Shown: piece by piece, positions 46,521 to 60,300 of the stretch | How the letters are laid out: the number at the start of each line of letters is the position of its first letter | Position numbering within the stretch: the first letter of the stretch is position 1 | Source of the DNA: Albula goreensis | Lineage: Eukaryota; Chordata; Actinopteri; Albuliformes; Albulidae | Direction: 5' to 3' | DNA length: 64,000 nt | NCBI GenBank assembly: GCA_022829145.1 | Contig: CM040746.1 | Location: forward strand, 5,511,184 to 5,575,183 | Made by a program: the position numbers and the translations under genes | Notes under the pieces: generated by a model | The model's input: the letters and a program-made list of their open reading frames with translations, nothing else | Databases searched by the model: none | Told to the model about the DNA's origin: nothing

Positions 46521-49500
46521 AAACTTATCTATCTGTGTGGTAAGCTGTCATTTGAGTCTGTGCTAACTTGTGAATTCCCTAATTGTGGTAGCGTAGGTGT
46601 GTTCACTGGGCCAGTGCCAGAGGCTGTGTTGGTGTGAAGGAAGAAGCAGCATTAAATCTCCAAGATGTGAATGGAGTGGAGTGCTTGGTGTATCTTGGTT
46701 TGAGTTACTCTTCAGAGGGCCAGCTGGAGCTGCTTGGAATGTCTCAGATGTAAGCTGAGAGCCAGCTCTGCCTCCATGGTTAGCCTTGGGACTCTGCCAA
46801 AGTAAACTGAGTGTTGGGGCGGGCTAGCGTCATGCTAGGCTACTGTGACCTCTGGTGACTGGGTGCTAGTGTCCAGTGCTGCGTGTAAAATGCCCACCTC
46901 TGTTGATTGAAAGGGACAAGTCTAATGATATAAAGTCATAAGTTAAGACGCTGAGTTATAACCAGATCACAATGTACTACGTGGTTCGCCAGAGGGGAGC
47001 AAGAACACTAGACCTGGGGGGGGGGGGTGGGCTTGTCATGACGACTTAATGTTTGACATATGACCACTTTATAATGCGGATGTTCATGGACTAAATCTCA
47101 ATTGAACAGAAGAAATCGGGAAGGAGCTTGGTTGTAACTTTGCCCGGCAGCTACGAGAGCCAAGTTGGATTAGGACTGACATGAAGTGGATTATGCTGGG
47201 CTTCTATATATATGCTATCCTTATCTCCCATGTGGCCTCCTGTGACTGGTGAGGTTGTGTGAGAGATGTGTAACAGCACTGTGGGGAATTTCAACCTTTT
47301 GGCAGATCTGTTTGACCTGTGCATGGGGGTTGGGGAGCCAGCTGTGCTGCTATGGGGGCGGTAATGCCCCAGGGGCAGCTGTGAGTGGGGGTTGGGGGGG
47401 GGGGGTGTCATTTGGGTGTTGCACTGCTGCTATTCTCTCTAACCTTAATGACTGGCCCTGCAGATCTGGGCCAAAGTCCATTGATCCTTTACTAAACATG
47501 ATGCAGCAGAAATGAATGCTGGAAACTCATTAGCATCTGCCAGTTATTCCAAAATTTGTTCATTTAGTGAAATTATATGCCTCAAAGTTTTGGTTTAAAA
47601 AAGAAAATGCACATTTGAGACAGTTATAACCCCTAAACAGTTTATCCTATGGGAAAGCTCAATGTGTCTAAACCGGTCCTTCAGAACAGGACAAGCTTAA
47701 CATGACCCAGTGAAATCAGAACAGATTTGGCTATCTACATGTTTGCAGGCTTCTTTTGACCACATTTTTGGTCCAAAATGGTGTATGGTGGTTCATTGTA
47801 AAAAATAGAAGCTAATCCTCAAGGACTGGAGAGACGAGACGTCATGGGGCTGAACAATGAACCTTTATTCTTTTCTTACAATGCAGTTGTCTTCTGTATT
47901 CGTTACACTCAATTAGGCACAAATGATTGTTTTATATTCCATAAAATTTGGATGCTGAAAAACTCCTTGATCATATGTAGAAGTTGTCTATCAAAAGAAT
48001 GGCTTGAAGAGACCCACCTGAAGATGCACTTCTACTGTAAACCTGCAAGTCTTCAGAGTTCCAAAAATAAACCTGCAAGATGGAAAGTTAAGAAGTACTA
48101 TTTTATTTTTTTCTTCCCCCAAGATTTTACACATTTATGTTGGGGCATAATGGTTTAACACTGCAAAGAAACGTAGTTTGGAGTAATCTCTTATAGACAT
48201 TGACTGCCATTTTCAGCAAGATTCTGTGCAGTGACCGAAAAATGTTTTTGATTGTGTCCCTTTGTGAGTGTGAAATTCAATTATTGAGCCTTGTGTCCAG
48301 ATGTACCTTTTTATTGCACTGTTTTGACTCCAAAATATCTTAATTATAGGATATATTTTTATACAACAGTTCTAGGATATGTTTTAATATATTTCCTACA
48401 CATTGTGCCAGTAGAGATTTTCGGTAGGGTGCCGTCTTATGTCGAAGTATGTTCATGCTCTGTGATGATCTTCAGCTTAATACTTACGGCACAGTATGTT
48501 CAACATGTCTATGAAACCACTGGGATGATCTTCCACTGAATCTAGTAATATCCATACTTTAAAAACCACTCAATACTGTATGTATCCACAAAAAACATGT
48601 CATCACTGTTAAAATGATAGAAACCACTGAATCACTGTGTATGCACTTGAAGGTGTATTTCACTTTGGTAACTCCTGACACTTATTAGTTTCCTTATCTT
48701 TGGTGTATCCTTATGAAAAATGTAAGTAGTTTTCTGTTCACCCTTCTAAACAAACTGAATATTGTTATGCCTTATTGTAACAATTTTATTCTATTTATTT
48801 AAACTGAAAATGTACCTCAAGCACATATACAAACCCCATTAGTTGCACAGGTAAACTACCTCAAACCCCATTCATTACACAGGTAACTCAGGTAACGAGC
48901 TAGCAAGCACTGCGGCCCTCCAGGACTGGGAATGTGGACTGGGCCACTGTGGCACGGGCATAATCTACAGTTTGCTTCTTTGGTGTTCCAACCTTTTTCT
49001 CATTTTGTGATGGTCAAGCATATGTGAAATAATCTGCAAACAATAGCAAAGCTCTCGCTCTGACCAAACCTGAGCTCAACACTGACCAAACAGCAGGTGG
49101 TCTGGGTCCATATGACACCTCCCTCATGTACTGAAAAAGCGCAATCCTCTTTCTCAGATTCCTGAGATAAAATGGTAATATGTATCTGCCCCTGCTTTAA
49201 GTGCTTTTGGATATATGTAAGGCTTAAGATTTTATTTAGGATTTATTTATATTAAAACTCACAGTCTGAAAAAGAGCAAAGGCCATTTGTGTATGTGGTC
49301 AGTGCTTCTACTTTTTATAAAACGTATATTTTTCGGTCTGGCATAATGTTACATTACTAAAGGCTACCTTTTAAACAATAGCCCCTTAAACCCAAGTCAG
49401 ACTGATCGCTAATGGCTAATACACCAGCATGAGCTGATGTATCTTGGTCATTTCCTATGCGGTAGTCAATAGTAAAATGTACTCCTTTCCCATTAGCTGC

Positions 49501-52500
49501 TGTGATCTGGGGATATAGGGCGTTTTCTCCTCTGAAGAAGATTTTAGCTGAGAATGAACTGGAGGTGTAGGGCTGTCCTTTCAGCCCCCGCTGAGTTTAG
49601 AATGTTACTCAATTCTCTCCTGTCTCACTGCTGGAAATTCAAATACGGCTCACAATGCCATCATGTGGCGAAAACAGATATACACCTGGTAATACAAAGG
49701 AGAAGAAACTTATAAAATGATATATGGAATAAATAATTAGGAGGAGAACACTACTCCCCTACATACACTCTGCATGCCCTTACATAGCTGAGGCTAATCT
49801 ATCATTTTTGAGTTTCTAAAGCTCTGTTAACAAAAATTTGGCCCACACTGATTCTGCTTTGTAGATTAAAGCAAGTAAAAACCTCTCTGACTCTGTTACT
49901 GCCACAAAATTAGCAGGCTCTGCAATCTAGTGACGTTTTAACATTGTCAGTTGAAGCTGTGCTGTAGTGGACCTAAATCATTGAACGGCAGGTCAATACA
50001 GCACATTACATTGAGTAGCTGGCTCTGTGTTTACTTCAAAGCGGTGGTGTCCGTTTCACTCAGAAAGACTGCTGCAGTTACACGGCTGTGAGGAGTAGAT
50101 TTCACTCAGCTGTAACACGAACTTTGCGCAGACACAGATATCACACACACATCTGGGTTTTTTTTTAAATCATTATGCATATAAGACTGATTATGCATTC
50201 ATTAATTATAATGTCCTTTTCATGATTGAGCAACAAGTTTGTGCTGAGAAAAAAATGGAGTAGCTAATGCTGTTTATAAATCTGAAATCAAACTGCCAGA
50301 TGGGGAAAAGGAGAATGTCAGTTAAACTCATACAGGTGTAGAAATCACAAAAAAACATACATATATGGACATGCAAACAGACAAACAGTTTTAAACCAAT
50401 GAGTAGTTGAGTTGCTGAGCAGAGAATTCCATAATAAATACAAATAACAAAGTGTGTGGCATTAATCGACTCAGCTTTACACCGTTACCGTGGAAGAGAC
50501 ACAGTGATCCCACAGTGTAGGGAATTCCCCAGAATGCTTTGCAGACCTGAGGAAGACCTGTTTCACACCATAAAAATGTGCAATGACACTCATGGGTGTC
50601 TCCAGGTTTATGTGGACAATTATGTGCAGAGGCTTGACCAGCCAGTCAGAGGGTTGGGTTTTTGTTCCCTGCTGTTGCAGGTATCGAATCTCTAATTGTG
50701 TCTGTTAGTCTGAGCGGTATGTATGTGAGGAATGGGTGGAGTCCTCTGAGCCACAGGCTGTTTTACAGGCTAGCGTCCACACAGTGCCACCCCAGGGAGC
50801 TTTACAGCTAATCGGTGCTCATTTGCATCAGCGAAAATCGAATGCTCGGTGTGTGGTGTTTGGTGAGCTTCACATTTGTAATTAGCATTTTCTGTAATGT
50901 TTACACTACTGTGGGATGTGTAACCACATGCAGGAAGGAGGGGCCAGTTAGCCAACACCTGTGCACACAGAAAGCTGTAATATAAAAGGCCTTGTGCAAA
51001 TCAAGATACATGTGCTTTTCTTGTCAAAAGCCGTCTGTTCCATGTATCGCAAGCTATTTTTGCCAATTCGTTGGAAATGAGCCCATAAAACAGAATCTGT
51101 TTCTGAGCACACATGCCCCACACATACTGCTAATGGCAAGTCATTGGATGGAATTCATGGAGACAGTCTCCCCTACCTGTGCTCTGCCAGCAGTACTTCC
51201 AGGTCAAAGTTGTCATAATAAGAGTTCACTGCAAAATGTAGTAATTCCACTAAAATGCCATGATACCAAATGGCATCAAGACAACTGCCCCCAAGTGCTG
51301 GTGTACTTCCTGTTTTTTCCCCAGAAGAATTTCCCAAGAATCAGTGTGGCAAAGGAAGACCAAGCCCGAACAGATGCAGATGGCGTGCATGTGTCTTTTT
51401 GTGGTGTGGGTGAAGTGTGTTTGTCTATTTCTGTGGTGACGTTTTCAGTAAACCATTTTGCAGAGTTAACGCATACCATTTAGGAAAGCCTTAATGATGC
51501 TTCATTTAAAGAAATTAAATTGTATGAATAATTTTATGAACTCATCAAAATGCTGTGAGCGGAACTGCTGCTTCCTCGCATATCTCTTCAGTTCCTTTAA
51601 TTTTACAGATACTTATGTCTCTACTCATCAAAAACTTGGAATCTGACTTTTACTGTTGTGGGTCAGATACAGGGACAGGCGGAAGCGTCTTCCCCAATGG
51701 ACTTGTGCTTTGCCATTAAATACTTTAAAAAACCCCTTTGGATTTGCTCGTTTTATGTAAAATGATATGACATTTCTTAGGACCCTGACATGGCAATACT
51801 AATTGTGATCACACAATTAAGCAATTCAACTTTTTTGGCCATTTTCACAGTGACTTTTTTCTGAGTTGGTGGTCCTAGTGTGATGTAAGACGCAGAAATG
51901 TACTCAATAGCCTTCTTAAAGCAAGCCAGCGTACATGTTCTGTCCTTGATTTGTTTGCTTAACTGAATGTTTAACCTATCCTGAATTAGATATTGCCTCT
52001 CCAAATAAAATCAAGACAAGTGTCTGCAGTGCTTCTCCTGCACAGCCTAGCTCCCATGTTAAGTGCAGAGGCCAGTGCAGTTACCTGATCGAACCACAGA
52101 GTGTCACCCTTGAAACAGAGCTCATTTTATTGAAGGACAGTACACCCAGTTTGTACCTGCATATATGCTCCGCATTAAAACTAACTGTGTAAATTCATGA
52201 TACAATCTGGCAATGGTATCAAATGACAGGAAAATCATGATTTCCAACAAATTTTAGGATTTTCAGCGAATTGCGGTATTTACTCAACGGCAAGTACAAT
52301 TTTGGTTTCTTCTTGTCTTGGTAGTAATAAGCACAAGACGAACAGTTGCAATCTATTCTCACAGCTAGGCCCTTTGCTTTGGCCCTCCAGCACTGGACTT
52401 TGACACTCTCCTTTAAGCAATTAGGACCCCCCTCTGATTTCACATGTTATTCTATGTTTGTGCAGATCAGACTGAAATGGGAGAGGAGGCACAGAGCTGC

Positions 52501-53600
52501 TTAGGTTCCTGAGAAGCCTCATTTAAAACATACATATGCCATATCTTCATATGCAATCCATAGAAATATTATTGCAGGTTAAGGTCAATGTCCAGAGTTT
52601 CTGTTTGTTACTAGTCTGATCTCAGTATTCAACCTTAGTGTCTACATTGACAAAAGCTATAGCGAAAAACAAAGGGGCTTAAACCCAGAACCTCTTAACT
52701 TCCAACATCTCAACCTAACATTGCACCGTCTGGGACAATAACAAAGGATGGTATATGTGTTCCCTCCAGGGTTTGGGCTGACAGCCAATTGGAGAAGAGG
52801 CAGTATTACTACCCTGTGACACTTCCTCATGCTTAAGATGCTTAATGTTTTAGTGGATGTAATTATATTTCTCCCTACAAGACTAGTCATCCATGTAGAT
52901 CAGCAGATAAATGACCACTGGCTGTTCAAATCTGTAGGTTAAAGAGAAAGGGAGATTATGCCCTCTCAGCGACAGCCCTTTGGATTTGGAACAATCTGCT
53001 TTGTGCTTAGTGGAGCTCTCAATCTCTGATAGGGCATCCAGATGTGTTTATTAACTACTTCCTGCATTCTGATTGGTGCCTACAAATTTCTGAGGGTAGA
53101 TTTGGTTGGCTTGAGTGGTTTATCGTTCCACACAGCTGCTTTGTTGTTTTAATTTTCTGGAGATCTGACAAAATGAATTTCACCCTTGTGTCTCCGCAGC
53201 GCAGGCCACTGCTGGCTGATGACGCAGCAGCTAACCATGACCGAGGTTGACATTTTTGATTGTGGGTTTCTTCACTGAGAGTGAGAGTGGTTTGTTAGGT
53301 TTCAATGGGAGGTAGATGTGAAAAGGTAGTGTAGAGTATGAGTGTGTTTGTGAAATTGATTACTGTATCTGTTGCAGTATATGTTGCAAATTCAAAAAAA
53401 GTTGTTGGATTGCAATGAAACCGTGTTCAAGTTCTGATACAGACTAAATGAATATTATCTGTACTACATGGTATTTTGCACATATAGAATATATAATATA
53501 TCATTTCTAACATATATGGCAACAGACACAGTGAACAATATCAACAATATATACTCATAAATGCTATACCCACATGATTCCTTCCATGTTAGCGCTGTCT
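46521..53600. other. Intergenic stretch without recognisable gene
   Basis: Mostly unique sequence with poly-G runs (about 47017-47030, 47394-47406). The longest open frame (50992-51483, plus, 163 codons) has no familiar domain, biased codon pattern or splice context. No RNA gene is recognised. Unassigned noncoding transcripts or an extended slc25a5 3' UTR cannot be excluded. Confidence 0.5.
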
Positions 53601-53924
53601 CTGAGTATGCAACGTCGGAGTCAGAGTTTGAACGTAGTCTACATAATCGGTAACATACGATGGAGTGGAGAGAAAACCGATCTCTTTTAACCCCAGCCAA
53701 TCAGGTGCTACACTGGTGATCTTCGAGGGCTTTTTGTCATATTTCTTCCTTCCGGGAAAACACTTGGTTTGAAAAGAACGCACAGTGCGCGATACACTAC
53801 CTCTTTTAAGTGACAGGAATTGTCAAGAAACGAAACAGCAACCAGTTTGGATTGGGATGAATTAGCACGATACCGAAAAACAGACTTAGCGGCATCAGGA
53901 CGCATTGAATCACCTTAGAAAATA
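53600..53924 (+). promoter_or_regulatory. Probable promoter and 5' UTR of the PXA-domain gene
   Basis: A CCAAT box (53697-53701) lies about 225 bp upstream of the ATG. A TTCCGGGAA palindrome (53750-53758), matching the STAT consensus TTCnnnGAA and containing a CCGGAA-like ETS core, lies about 170 bp upstream. No TATA box is seen. Assignment as promoter is by position. Confidence 0.4.
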
Positions 53925-56900
53925 ATGTACCTGTGGCTTTGTTCTGTCGCCGTTGTCTTCGGGCTGATTTCGGGCTTCCCTGACCTTGGTTTTACAATCC
54001 AAACAGTATTCTGTGCGCTTCTGTTCTTTTTGTCTCGCAGTCGTGTCAGTACAGACATATTGCACGAAATAAGCACTCAGACGGATCAACTGCCAGAGGA
54101 TACGCAACGTAAGGTAAAGAAAAGACAAAAAGTGTAACTGCATAATTTGTGACTGTCATTATTTCGACGTTCTGGAACTGTTTGGAATACTCACTCCTGT
54201 TGCGATGTCATAATGTAACTGTTAAGAAGTGCGAGCTACCGTGAGCTACTTGAGATATCTGCACTTTCCCAGGGATATTAGCATAACAACTTGGGTTGTT
54301 TGTTTTGTACTGGGAAACTGATTCGGTAAACAGTGTCAGTGTCTTGGCGGAGTCCTGCATGGTTTACGATTAATGAAACGTGTTACAATGACGATGAGTT
54401 ATTTCAGTGAATTATGGTTCATTTTTTTGCCCCCTTATTTTTTTTCTTTTAATTCCAGTAATTATGTCTTAATGTGAACGTGAATAAAATTAACTGTTTG
54501 TAAACTCAACAGGATGCAGAAGACGATTTACATACTGCTGATGAGGTTGATACTGTCAACACAGATCAGGAACTTCCACAGGAAGTACTGTGCCCAAATG
54601 TGAAGAAGTCTCTTCAAAAGGGTAAAATGGTGCACATGTTTTATCACGACAAGAAACAGGTCTCTGGTTGGATGGCTCTTTCCAAAATAAAGCAATTGTA
54701 TGCTGTGGTTTCCAAGGCAATTGCCCACATCATTTTGTGTTTTGTAAGAGCTTTTCTGAAGTCTCTTTAGGTTGCTGTAGTAATGAGCTGAATAATTTTT
54801 GCTCTGAGAGCATGCTGGCTCAGTGGTATTGTTTAGATCTGTACCTACCCCACAGAAGTGCCTCTGCTTTGCACCCATGGGACAAATCAGTGATAATAAA
54901 AAGATGAACAGTACGGTGAGAATGACAAAGCGAATCATGTGGTTTGTGTCTGGTAAAACAGGAGTTTCTGTAGTGCATGAACGATCGCAAAGAATGAAAG
55001 GATGACAATGGCAAACTTTCTGAAGGATGTGGTTTAACTGTGGTTTCTGTATTCACTAAGTGGTTTTTGAGTTTAGCCTTACGATGCATTTAGCATATCT
55101 GAACGTTAACCGACAAAGTGCTTTAAAAAAGACAGTATGGCTGATGACCAATGTGAAGGTGTCACAGCCGATGACAGGGATGAAAGCGTTATGCTGGTGA
55201 CAGTGATGAAATTGTGAAGCAGTGTCCCCCAGTGAGGCACAGTCTGAACTGCTGTTGTTCAGTGTATGGCGACACCGAGTGTATGTTTTTGACATGGAAG
55301 TGTCATGTTCCCACAGTGTTTGAGTGCATGTACTCCCAGTTCGTCCTGTCGTGGTACAGCGCCCCTGAGCCCAGGGAGGGTCAGCCCCTACACAAGGCCC
55401 TGGAGAGGGAGCTGGACCTGCTCGCTGACCGCATCATCCTGACAGCCAGGGATGTGGAGGTCAGCTCTGTCGGGGTGGACTGCGTCCGTGTCCTCACTCA
55501 TCATCTCCACACCGCCAAGCAGCCTGGCAGGTAAGTGCTGGTCAGGACGGCGGCTGCTCTGCAGCTTCTGCTCTTCATGACTTCATCAGCTCCATCATCT
55601 ACGCAACCGTTTCAGCTGCATTTCCTGACAGTCGTGTGAATGACAGCTGTACACGCCTTTAGCTAGAAACATCTCACTTTGGTGTTATGTGTCAGTGAGC
55701 TGGCGCTGCAGTATGCAGCTGATTAGCTGGTTGAGCTGGGGTTATTGCTGGAAATGAAAGACTGCATACACACCAGCCCCCCAGGGACAGATCTGCCTAA
55801 CCCTGCTCCAGAGGCAGCCTATCACAGTGTAAGGATGCTCTATACTGAATATCCTCAGCCTATCACAGTGTAAGGATGCTCTATACTGAATATCCTCAGC
55901 CTATCACAGTGTAAGGCTGCTCTATACTGAATATCTTGCTCAGCCTATCACAGTGATTTTTTTCAGAGGAAGGATTATTGCTCTGGATACTGCAATATCC
56001 TCAGCAGATTTGTATCTCAATGCCCAGTGTAATGCATGTTCATGTTATCCATACTGAGCCGTTAGTACACGCTCTCCTCTTTACTGAATATCCCCAGAAT
56101 GGGCAGCAGCCTATCAGATACAGTGTAAGGGATGCTCTCAGTGCTGAAGAGTCACATCAGAATATTGAACTGTACTGTAATCAAAAATGCCATTTATCAC
56201 AGTGTAAGACTATGATAAGATTGGGTAGATTGTAAGCAGCGATTAAAAGCAGAGAGAGCTGTAGGGGATCTGAATATCCTGCAGTGTGTTTGGTTTTGGT
56301 ACCCAGGCCGCTTTATGAAAAGTTTAACTGCAACGCCCTCTGTTAGGTCAGTTGTTCATCACAGGATGAATGATTTTTTTTTGGAGGAAGTGTCTGATTA
56401 TTGCCTTGTTAGCAGGATGTCCTGACACTGTACATGAGGGGTCTAAGTTAACTGCTGATTGGATGGAAACCTGGAGAACCAGCAGATACTGAGTTTTGAT
56501 TGGGTTAGTGGTATCCAAGCTGTGGTATTCATTTAGTTATGCAGTGATTGTGTGCTGCTGCCACATGTTAAACAGTGAGGGGTTGAACCGGTTATAATAA
56601 ACACTGCAGTCCCAAAGCACTGTTATGTTTGAGTCTGTACAAATACAAATACAAATGAAATCTAGTGTGTGTGGCACTGTTGAAAGTGTGTTCTCCTGCT
56701 GAGCGAACCACTCCCTGATCTTATCACTGATCCCTCTGTAAAGCCCATTTAACCTGTGATCAGTCAGGGCTGACTGATATTACCTCTAAATATTTACACA
56801 ACATACAGGTGGCCATTGTGTTCACAGAATACAGTTGTAGGAAGTAGAATTCTTCCATTTGAGATTAAAATAGGACAGTGTCCTACTTTCCATTATGTGA

Positions 56901-57258
56901 ATGATAGCTGCTGTAGTAGGGTCTTGTGTCTGGAGACAGTTGTCATGTGACATGTGACTTCTTGCCTTAATGAGTATACACTGGACATTGGACTAGCAGC
57001 TCATGCAGTATTAAGAATGTAGGGTGTTTTTTGAGGTTAAACCTCACTTGTAAAAGTAATGTGGTAATGATGATGTTATCTGTCCTTCAGTTCCACCTCA
57101 GTGTGTTATTTCAGTGTGTGTTTATGTGTGGTAGTTAGCTGTGATACTGCAGGACAGCTTTACAGCGACCCTGCTTTTCTGTGAGTTCTGCCTGTGATTA
57201 ACACGTGCACGCATTTGTGTGTGCATGTATATGTCTATCTGTCTTTTTGTGTGTATGT

Positions 57259-57304
<46 letters not shown>

Positions 57305-60300
57305 AGATAGAACGCAGCCACTTCACTCCAGGGCAGATGACATGAAGTTCCTCAGAGTGTTTTCCCAAGCCCTGGTGCATAACCTCTTCCCCACCTCCTT
57401 GGCCACTCAGGACCTCACTCGCTGCGCCCTTATTGAGATCGTGGCTCTGAAAGGTAGCGCCACCATGCACACGGCCTGCCCGTTACAAGCCCCTCCCCTC
57501 TGTAACACCAGCCAGTCACTGTTTCAACCTCGATAATGTCACTGTTTCAACCACCATAATGCCATCCAGTCACTGTTTCAACCTCCATAATGCCATCCAT
57601 CCACTGTTTCAACCACCATAACACCAGCCAGTCACTGTTTCAAAGACTACAACACCATCCAAACACTGTTTTAACCACCAAAAGCCATCTGGTCTCTGCT
57701 CCTGATCAATTACATTACTTGGCTTCCAAGACTTAGGAATGAGCTGTGGAGAAAAGCTTTTGACTCATTTTTGCCTGTGTCCTGTTATAACTTCCATTTA
57801 GTTTAGAGAGCTTCATTTCAGTTAAACACTTTAAATCAAGAGTCCAGGAAGCCTTCTGTGAGTAGTGATTTGGCCATGTCTGTCCATCTCAGCAAGACAA
57901 GTCATTACTTGTATTTTCCTTCCCGTGAGGTTAAGTCGCTAATATGAGTGTTGTTGCTGTTGTGTGGCCCTCCCCAGGATTGGAGCCGCTGGTTAACTGG
58001 CTCTCAGATCCAGACAACCTGAACCAGCTGGTGGTGAGCCAGCTGGATGGCATGACCCTGTCCGTCCCCATGGATGACCTTCAGGAGCCGAAGAGAGAGG
58101 ACACGCTCACTTCTCTGGGGTCTGGGGACATAGACATGTGAGTGCTCTCAGAGACCCAGGATCTCAACACTCTCCCCTTAGACAAGATTCAACAGATTTA
58201 TTTGTCAAACAACTCAACAAAAACTGTTGCAACAACTCCAAAAACTGTGCAAATAGCAACTTTAAATTACAAAAGTCAATAAAATAATAATAAAAAAGAA
58301 ATGTATAGCTATATCCAGAATAAAAGTATAAAAAAACTATACGTACATGATAAACATAGTGTAAAACAGTAAGATAAGCAAAAAATTCATAAACAATGTG
58401 CAGGTATTAGTGTAACTGGTAAAGATGCTGAGCTTCAAAAAGATGCAAAATGCAAAATAAGAACAGGATGTGAGCTGTATGAGGTTTTTAGTGTTTATGG
58501 GCCGTATGGCCTGTGGGAAGAAGCTCCTTCTCGGCCTCTCAGTCCTGGCCCTGATGGAGTGGAGATGCTTGCCAGAGGGCAGCCACTGAAACAGTTTGTG
58601 GTTGGGGTGGTGAAAGTCTTCGATGATCCGGTTTGCCCTGGACCTGCACTGCCTGGTGTAGATGTCCTGGAGGCAGGGCAGTGCTGTCCTGGTGATGTGT
58701 TCGGCTGTATCGGATCACGCTGTGAAGGTCTTTCTTGTCCTGAGAGCTGTAATTGGCGTATGAGGCAGTGATGCTCCCAGAGGGCACAGACCCTACTGTG
58801 GCGCAGTGGAAGGATTCCTGCAGCACCATGGAGATCTTGAACTTCCTTAGCCGCCTGAGGTGATACAAGCACTGCCTTGCCTTCTTCACTGGGCTGGAGA
58901 TGTGTGTGGACCATGTCAGGTCCTCAGAGATGTGAACTCAAAGGTACCTGTAGCTACTCACGGTCTCTACCGGGTTCCTGTTGATCCTGAGTGGTGTGAA
59001 GTGGATCCTTTGCTTCTCCCTCCTGAAGTTCACCGCAGTCTCCTTGGTCTTGGAGATGTTCTGGTCCAGGTTGTTGTCCTGTGATGACAGCACCTCCACC
59101 TCTTGGCTGTCTCGTTGTTGTTGGCGATCAGACCTGCCACCAGTGTGTCGTCCGCGAATTTCACAATGTGAGGAATCCACATCAGCCGAGGTGTGTGTAC
59201 ATCCTCTATAATCTGTGATCGCCCGATCGCCACATGCGTCTACTATCACGGTCGCACAGTTGATCCTCCACTTTGTCCCTGCACCACCTCTTAGCCGCTT
59301 TCACCGCTTTCCTTAGCTTGTGAGATGCCGCTTTGTACAGTGGCATATCTCCAGAACTGAGCCTTTCATAGGCAGTGGTGCGTGCTTTCAGAGCCTTTGC
59401 TAGTAACCCATGGTGACTGTGAAGGTCTTTCCTAACCAGAAACCACGAGTTAATGATATCATCTGTCAGCTTGGATATGAAGCACATCACCATTTCTGTA
59501 AACTTGCTGACGTCAGCAGAGCTCAGCTGGAACATGTCATTGTCCACGTCACTCCTTGAGTCCTGTAATGTGAATGCTTGGTGGAGACCTGCCTGGATAG
59601 GAATTATTAGAAAATAGTAGTTATGTTCTCAAAAGTCAGGAGAGTAATTTCTCTCAGCAGCACTATTTTTGCAAGGCTTGCTGAAAGGTTTAAGCCTGGC
59701 ACTGTAGTCTCTTGACTAGGGGTCCCCTTGGTCAGGGAGGGTCACTGGATCTGCTGGCTTTCATTTAGCGGATCAACTAACATTTTATGAATACGTGAAA
59801 GCAGTTTATTGGGGTAAGTTACCAAACCTTACCTGGTTTTTTGAGTTTGAATGGGTTTCTGATTTTTTTATTTATTTACTTTTCCCCCCTTTTTTTCCTC
59901 ACTCTAAAATCAAGCAAACCAGTTGAGTCACCACAGCAGCCTTCCTGCTGGCTGCAGGAGGAAATCCCTCTGATTGTCATGACAACACTTCTGCTTGCGT
60001 TCAAACTGCAGCAGCACCGCCAATACCACTGCAGGTCCCCAGCCTGACCAGGAGTGGCCGCTAGAGAGCAATGAGTCCCACAACCTCAGCCGGCCCAACC
60101 CTCTACTATGGACTGGGCAAAATATGGACTGTAGCGGGTAATGGCGTGGCTGGGATTCGAACATCCAGGTTTTCCAGGCGAACGTTTTACTGGTTGCTGA
60201 TTTTTAGAGTGAAAACAAAAACCAGCTGACCTTGTTGCCCACCAGGCCAGGGTTTGAGACCCCTGCTCTAGACCTTCTTGTTTCCGTAAAGACTGGAATT

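Larger units (their letters stand above)
55531..57331 (+). other. Intron 3 of the PXA gene
   Basis: Contains a ~41-bp tandem repeat (55805-55960; CAGCCTATCACAGTGTAAGG followed by ATGCTCTATACTGAATATCC), with diverged copies to about 56220. A TG microsatellite (57261-57303) ends 28 bp before the exon 4 acceptor. Confidence 0.7.

Noticed and set aside
50992..51483. 163-codon plus-strand ORF
   Set aside because: No recognisable domain, no flanking splice signals that extend it, and ordinary composition for noncoding DNA; it could still be checked by RNA-seq.
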